NCBI GenBank assembly: GCA_903970295.1
Contig: CAJCHQ010000165.1
Location: 1-11,983 of the forward strand
Length of the DNA stretch: 11,983 nt
Direction of reading: 5' to 3'
Origin: Bryobacterales bacterium
Lineage (GTDB): Bacteria > Cyanobacteriota > Vampirovibrionia > Obscuribacterales > Obscuribacteraceae
The position numbers and the translations under genes are program-made. Shown here piece by piece: positions 8,298 through 11,983 of the stretch; position 1 is the stretch's first letter, and every line of letters starts with the position of its first letter. Under the pieces are notes generated by a model. That model made no database searches. It saw nothing but the letters and a program-made list of their open reading frames with translations, and was not told the DNA's origin.

Positions 8298-8336
8298 TCG
8301 CAATCTTATCTCGAAATCCTATCTCGCAGTCCTACA
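8298..8336. repeat. Three tandem 13-bp repeats in the operon leader
   Basis: Three contiguous 13-bp units at 8298-8310 (tcgcaatcttatc), 8311-8323 (tcgaaatcctatc) and 8324-8336 (tcgcagtcctaca) share the consensus tcgcaatcctatc, with one to four changes each. They end 13 nt before the ATG of the MshEN-repeat gene and would be transcribed in its leader. They could be protein sites in DNA or RNA, or a neutral slippage product. Confidence 0.65.
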
Positions 8337-8354
8337 TAAACTCTTCTATCCTCG

Positions 8355-8376
8355 AGGACTGCTAAACTGCTGTCCT
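8355..8376. repeat. Imperfect inverted repeat in the operon leader
   Basis: AGGAC-T-GC at 8355-8362 faces GC-T-GTCCT at 8369-8376 around a six-base loop, with one mismatch. It lies within the predicted leader of the MshEN-repeat operon, between promoter and tandem repeats. On the plus strand four T follow after the stem, but no plus-strand gene ends nearby, so a terminator role is unlikely. Confidence 0.3.
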
Positions 8377-8459
8377 TTTGGTTGCATCTACGGAACCGCC
8401 GCATTGCCAGTTCTCCAAGAGCTAAATCCGCGTATATTTATAGTAATGAAATCCAGGTC

Positions 8460-8488
8460 AGGATAACATCCACTTTTTTGGATGTCAA
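8460..8488 (-). promoter_or_regulatory. Sigma-70-type promoter with palindrome in its spacer
   Basis: Read on the minus strand, a perfect TTGACA (8488-8483) is followed after 17 bp by TATCCT (8465-8460), preceded by TGT, an extended -10 motif. Transcription should start near 8453, leaving a leader of about 170 nt before the ATG at 8284. The promoter faces the MshEN-repeat/glycosyltransferase operon and lies just beyond the sbcC stop. A perfect palindrome, ACATCCA-N6-TGGATGT (8466-8485), fills the spacer and covers half of the -35 box, a place where a repressor or MerR-type activator would act. Confidence 0.65.
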
Positions 8489-8551
8489 GAATATTTAATC
8501 TTTGCCTTTACTGCCCAATTGCGTCAATCAACTGACTTCAATCGGTTCTCA

Positions 8552-11500
8552 CTAATACATCATTTGCAATTTGGAGATGCCGTTTACTTTGCTGACCAGA
8601 ATTTGCTGAGGGAACATTTCGCGGATATCCGCCATATGCGTGATCACGAGAATGCGGGCAAATTCACCTTGAATAGAATTGATCGCCCGCACCAGGCGCT
8701 CGCGGCTCGCTTCGTCCTGCGAGCCGAAACCTTCATCGATAATCAGGGTTTCCAATTTGGCTCCGGCCCGCCTGGCCAGAAGGCGGGCAAGGGCGACGCG
8801 CACGGCGAAATTGACTTTGAAGGCTTCACCACCGCTGAATAATTCATAGCTGCGCGTGCCCACATCATCTCCGATCAATAGATCCAGAGTTTCGACAGTG
8901 CTGCCCGATTTGGTTTTATGTTGAGTGACCAGAGCTATGTGCATTTTATTCTCTGTCAATCGAGACAAAATACGATTGGCTTCTGCCTCTATCTCGGGAA
9001 TCGAGTTTTCGATGATCACGGCTTGAATGCCTTTCTTGCCGAAGGCTTCGGCCAGGAAGGTATAGTCGTCTATTTGCTGGCGAATGCTCTCGAGATTAGC
9101 TTTTTCTCCGGCTAATTCTGCCAGGGCTTCGCTCAATCGGTTTTGTTCGGCTTGTAAAACAGCCAGGCGTCGTCCGCATTCGTCCTTATGCAAGCGTTTC
9201 TCGTTTAGAGCCGGCGTTTGTTCTTCCAACCGGGAAGTGAGTTCAGGCAAATTGGCCAGATTGCGATGCAGTTGTTCTCTTTCTGTTTCGAACTGGGCTA
9301 ATTGCGCTTGCTTGTCAGCCAATATTTTTCGGCAGGCTGCCAACGTCGTTTCGAGATTCGGTTTCTCCGCGGCTGCTTTCTGCAACTCACGGAAGCGCTC
9401 ATTGCTTGGTAGGAGCTGTGATAACTCTTGCTTCAAGCGAGCATGTTCCAGGCGGTCGTATTCGAGCTCTTTGATTTTGTCGTGCATTTCCTCCAGCAAG
9501 AGCCTTTCGCCTCGACCGTAACTTTCGGCCGCTAGTTGATCCGCTAGCTGTGCCGTTTTTTCCTTTAGAGGCGGCAAGTCGACCTCGATTTTTTTCAACT
9601 CGGCCAGATCTTTTTGCAACTGTTGATAACGAACTTCGATATGTCGTTGCATGCGGATTTGCGATTGCAAATTGGCATAGAGTAAAGGATCAAAATCCAA
9701 TTTGTGGATTTCGGCTTTGATCGCGATCAGGCTTTCGCGCTCGACCTGTGCATAGCAGTCATGGTCGAGCATTTCCTGCAAGCGGGTCGCTTCTTGTTTG
9801 ATTTTGTCTAGATTCGTCCGGGCTCGTTCGATCGCCTGCAATTTCTCGTTGAATTGTCCGATCTGCTTATCGAGGACTTTGCGCGAATCCAGTTTTTTGC
9901 GAATTTCCAGATATTGTTTTCTCAAATCAGTGCGTTCTTGATCGAGTGCAGATATTTCAATCTCCAGAGCCACAATCTGGTCGTCGACTAAAATATTCTC
10001 TCGGTCGTAGCGTTCGATCACCGCAGCTCTGTCGACAATCGGAGCGGAACACAAAGGGCAGATCGATGAATCTGAGTGCCGGTGCAATTCTTCGATTTTT
10101 GCGCTGCGTTCTCGCTTTTGCACACGCAATGTTTCGATTGTGTGTTGCTTCGCTTCCAGTTTCGATTTTATTTTTATTCCTTTCTCTTCGATGTGTTCGA
10201 ACTCGGCTTCAAGCCGATCGAGAGATTGCCCCTCGCTTTCGAGAATACCTTTTTCTTCTTCCAGGACACTTTGCGATTTGAGAATTTGTTCGAGTTCTCT
10301 GAGCGCATTTTCTTTTTGAGCCTGATCAGATTCCAATCTGATTTTGCCCTCGGTGATTTGCGAGAGCAATTGATTGGCGCGATTAGTCAGGTGGTGAAAA
10401 GTTTCCTGACGTTTGGCCAAATCACTTTCAGTGGCCACGGATTGTCTATATTGAGCGTACGATTTCTCGATTTTTTCACGCTCAAGCGTATCTTTGCTTA
10501 GTTTCGTTTGTTTTTCTTGCAGTTCTTTTGCCTGTTTGCCAGCTTGATCTGCCTCAACTTCCAGGCGACTGCGCATTCTCGCCAGCTCTGTCTGATACTC
10601 GTTTTTCTTGGCCGTTAACTCTTGCAGGATGAATGAGTTTTTGTCCAGCCTCTCGACTTTGTCCTTCAGTTCCTGGCAGTGCGCAGAGGCTGCTTCGATT
10701 TCTTTGGCCTGGGCTAGCAGTTCGCAAATGGTGACCAGGCGCCGGTTCAAATCTTCTTCTTGACCCTTGAGATTGATCATGTCTAACTGCAATGCCGCTG
10801 TTTGCGAGAGACCGGAATCGAGCCTTTCTTTGGCTACGTGCAAGGCCGCTATCTCGTCCCTCAATTGGTGCGCTCTAGTTTCCAGCCCCTGAACCAGCTG
10901 CGTCTGATGGGTGTAATCATTTGCAGTCAGAGTCAACTGAATCGCTGTTTCAGTCAGCTTGGTCTCCAGCTCGGGCAAATTGGTCAAACGGGCCGCCAAA
11001 ATTTCCGCCTGGCTCTTTAGTTGGCGTCCTCGTTCCCTGGCTTTTTCTTGCAAGCGGTCGAAGTAAGATAATCCCAGAATTTCAGAAAGAATCTGTTTGC
11101 GCTCTGCCGGCGCCCGAGTTGTGAATTCATCGGCGCGACCCTGCCTGAGATAGGCGCTGTTGACGAAAGTATCGAAATCCATGCGCAGAAGATCGGTGAT
11201 TGTTTTCTGAGTTTCACGCATGCTGGCTGAGGTGAGGCTGCGCCAGGCACCTTCTTGAGCGCTGATCTCAAGGCCATTGTCGCCGACTGCACGAGGATTT
11301 GCAGATGCGGCCGCCAGAGCTGGTTGACGTAGGGAAAAAACTTGAAAATCTAAAGTACCTTTCGAAGTGGCCTTGGTGCCGGCTTTGACAGATGCTTTCT
11401 GACGGGCACGTCTGACCCGATAACGCTCGCCTTCATGCACGAAGGTGAGGTCGACCCACATCTCTTTTTCGCCGACGCGCATCAATTCGTCTGACGAAGA

Positions 11501-11659
11501 GCGGGCACACTCCCACAAAACCCAGGTGCAGGCGTCAAGCAGCGCTGACTTGCCAGCGCCGTTTTGACCAGACAAGCAAGCCACAGGCATCGACGACAAA
11601 TCGAGCGTCGCGTCAGCGTAGCTCATAAAGTTATGCAGTGTCAGAGAGTTCAATATCAC
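8552..11659 (-). CDS. sbcC: SbcC, Rad50-like ATPase subunit of the SbcCD nuclease
   Basis: A 1035-residue SMC-like ATPase, close to the usual SbcC length (E. coli about 1048). With SbcD it forms a complex that trims DNA ends, hairpins and protein-blocked ends in ATP-dependent fashion. The N-terminal lobe has the Walker A loop G31-Q-N-G-A-G-K37-S38 and Q-loop Q173 in Y-L-R-Q-G-R. Long charged coiled coils (about 190-860) flank a zinc hook, C534-P-L-C537. The C-terminal lobe has the ABC signature L-F-S942-G-G-E, Walker B ending in D975-E976 and a D-loop S-Q-D. A stretch of some 20 residues (about 107-127, Ala-rich) looks like an extra loop in the N-lobe. The start is GTG; a TAGAAT hexamer ends 8 nt before it, with no -35 or Shine-Dalgarno. 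sbcD is not adjacent on either side. An intrinsic terminator lies upstream, so the gene probably has its own promoter. Confidence 0.95.
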   Translation of the reverse strand: MILNSLTLHNFMSYADATLDLSSMPVACLSGQNGAGKSALLDACTWVLWECARSSSDELMRVGEKEMWVDLTFVHEGERYRVRRARQKASVKAGTKATSKGTLDFQVFSLRQPALAAASANPRAVGDNGLEISAQEGAWRSLTSASMRETQKTITDLLRMDFDTFVNSAYLRQGRADEFTTRAPAERKQILSEILGLSYFDRLQEKARERGRQLKSQAEILAARLTNLPELETKLTETAIQLTLTANDYTHQTQLVQGLETRAHQLRDEIAALHVAKERLDSGLSQTAALQLDMINLKGQEEDLNRRLVTICELLAQAKEIEAASAHCQELKDKVERLDKNSFILQELTAKKNEYQTELARMRSRLEVEADQAGKQAKELQEKQTKLSKDTLEREKIEKSYAQYRQSVATESDLAKRQETFHHLTNRANQLLSQITEGKIRLESDQAQKENALRELEQILKSQSVLEEEKGILESEGQSLDRLEAEFEHIEEKGIKIKSKLEAKQHTIETLRVQKRERSAKIEELHRHSDSSICPLCSAPIVDRAAVIERYDRENILVDDQIVALEIEISALDQERTDLRKQYLEIRKKLDSRKVLDKQIGQFNEKLQAIERARTNLDKIKQEATRLQEMLDHDCYAQVERESLIAIKAEIHKLDFDPLLYANLQSQIRMQRHIEVRYQQLQKDLAELKKIEVDLPPLKEKTAQLADQLAAESYGRGERLLLEEMHDKIKELEYDRLEHARLKQELSQLLPSNERFRELQKAAAEKPNLETTLAACRKILADKQAQLAQFETEREQLHRNLANLPELTSRLEEQTPALNEKRLHKDECGRRLAVLQAEQNRLSEALAELAGEKANLESIRQQIDDYTFLAEAFGKKGIQAVIIENSIPEIEAEANRILSRLTENKMHIALVTQHKTKSGSTVETLDLLIGDDVGTRSYELFSGGEAFKVNFAVRVALARLLARRAGAKLETLIIDEGFGSQDEASRERLVRAINSIQGEFARILVITHMADIREMFPQQILVSKVNGISKLQMMY

Positions 11660-11713
11660 GCTATCAGATTCTAGCCGATTTCGCGGCGGCCCGGCTGATC
11701 TTCACAACAAAGA

Positions 11714-11735
11714 AGCGACTGCTCAGGCAGTCGCT
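11714..11735 (-). terminator. Rho-independent terminator after the stress-protein-like gene
   Basis: AGCGACTGC at 11714-11722 and GCAGTCGCT at 11727-11735 form a perfect 9-bp stem with a four-base loop. On the minus strand the stem is followed by TTCTTTGTTGTG, a T-rich but interrupted tract. It lies 43 nt beyond the stop codon of the gene at the right edge and before sbcC, so it should insulate sbcC from that gene. Confidence 0.8.
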
Positions 11736-11778
11736 CGTCGTTCATTAACCAGGAGATATCTGACACCGTATATGCGGA

Positions 11779-11983
11779 CTATTTCTGTTTGACCTTCTCT
11801 TCGCCTGTACGATTGATGTCGCGAGCCTCACCCGCTTTGTAGATTTCTTCGACGCGTTTTGCTTCATCGCCGTCTTCGGTGTGTACCGATAGGAGAATAT
11901 TGCCATCGCGCAATTTCCCTTCATACAATTTGGCTTCGTATTCGGGTATACCCAGCCCGATCAAGCCGCCGGTTGCACCGCCG
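11779..11983 (-). CDS. C-terminal part of a small glycine-rich, stress-protein-like protein (cut by window edge)
   Basis: Only the last 67 residues are in the window; the frame is open to the right edge. It begins in a Gly-rich stretch (G-G-A-T-G-G-L-I-G-L-G-I-P-E-Y-E-A-K) followed by Y-E-G-K-L-R-D-G-N-I-L-L-S-V-H-T-E and a charged tail ending K-V-K-Q-K. I recognise the style of small bacterial proteins related to general stress protein 17M/YflT or DUF1269/DUF3341-like domains, in which a glycine-zipper hairpin sits inside an alpha-beta domain and the I-L-L-S-V-H strand belongs to the fold. Function in that group is poorly defined, and this call rests on recall of the motif, not on a search. 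An apparent ATG-like start at 11964 is a TTG in the middle of the conserved segment and is unlikely to be the true start. An intrinsic terminator follows the stop. Confidence 0.6.
   Translation of the reverse strand, partial: GGATGGLIGLGIPEYEAKLYEGKLRDGNILLSVHTEDGDEAKRVEEIYKAGEARDINRTGEEKVKQK

Larger units (their letters stand above)
8285..8551. other. Intergenic region between sbcC and the MshEN-repeat operon
   Basis: This 267-bp stretch contains, from right to left, a short tail after the sbcC stop without a convincing terminator, the promoter and palindrome at 8460-8488, and a predicted leader of about 170 nt with an imperfect hairpin and three 13-bp repeats. No small gene with a credible start and ribosome binding site was seen on either strand. 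Confidence 0.7.

Noticed and set aside
8466..8485. Palindrome as a terminator for sbcC
   Set aside because: On the minus strand no T tract follows the stem, and the palindrome sits exactly between good -35 and -10 hexamers, which explains its place better.
9084..9521. Plus-strand open frame of 145 codons
   Set aside because: Antisense to the SbcC coiled coil; its Ser/Arg/Cys-rich composition is what the reverse complement of a Gln/Leu/Glu-rich coil gives.
11017..11292. Alternative minus-strand frame of 91 codons within sbcC
   Set aside because: It overlaps the sbcC Q-loop region in another frame, and the SbcC motifs continue unbroken through it, so there is no frameshift.

Overview
The window is bacterial chromosomal DNA of roughly even base composition, carrying seven protein genes, two of them cut by the window edges. 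No rRNA, tRNA, CRISPR array or mobile element was recognised. Three of the six visible starts are GTG or TTG, and none has a consensus Shine-Dalgarno. A monogalactosyldiacylglycerol-synthase-type glycosyltransferase, MshEN-type repeats and weak ribosome binding sites together suggest a cyanobacterial-lineage organism, possibly a non-photosynthetic Vampirovibrionia/Melainabacteria member such as the Obscuribacterales. That placement is inference from protein style; no marker gene is present.

Layout. Positions 1-733 (minus) hold the N-terminal part of a penicillin-acylase-family N-terminal-nucleophile hydrolase. It follows, after a 22-bp gap, a large hybrid histidine kinase at 756-4226 (minus) with three PAS domains, a kinase core, a degenerate receiver, an intact receiver and an Hpt domain; the two probably form one transcript. 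A 260-bp divergent intergenic region (4227-4486) is packed with overlapping inverted repeats and copies of the pentamer TTGCC/GGCAA. To its right, 4487-5821 (plus) encodes a polytopic membrane protein resembling DUF2142/GT-C glycosyltransferases. It converges on a two-gene minus-strand operon: a protein built of tandem MshEN-like modules (7106-8284), then, 4 bp later, a diacylglycerol glycosyltransferase (5839-7101). The operon appears to start from a good sigma-70-type promoter at 8460-8488 whose 17-bp spacer holds a perfect palindrome, followed by a leader of about 170 nt with three 13-bp tandem repeats. Next come sbcC (8552-11659, minus), a rho-independent terminator (11714-11735), and the C-terminal end of a small glycine-rich, stress-protein-like gene (11779-11983, minus).

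How the genes may work together. The most interesting unit is the MshEN-repeat/glycolipid-synthase operon. MshEN domains are known cyclic-di-GMP receptors, so the first gene could sense cyclic di-GMP and adjust membrane glycolipid synthesis or the glycosyltransferase itself; this is a hypothesis. The nearby membrane glycosyltransferase candidate suggests an envelope theme. The kinase carries its own phosphorelay modules, but no response regulator with an output domain is in view. sbcC stands without sbcD.
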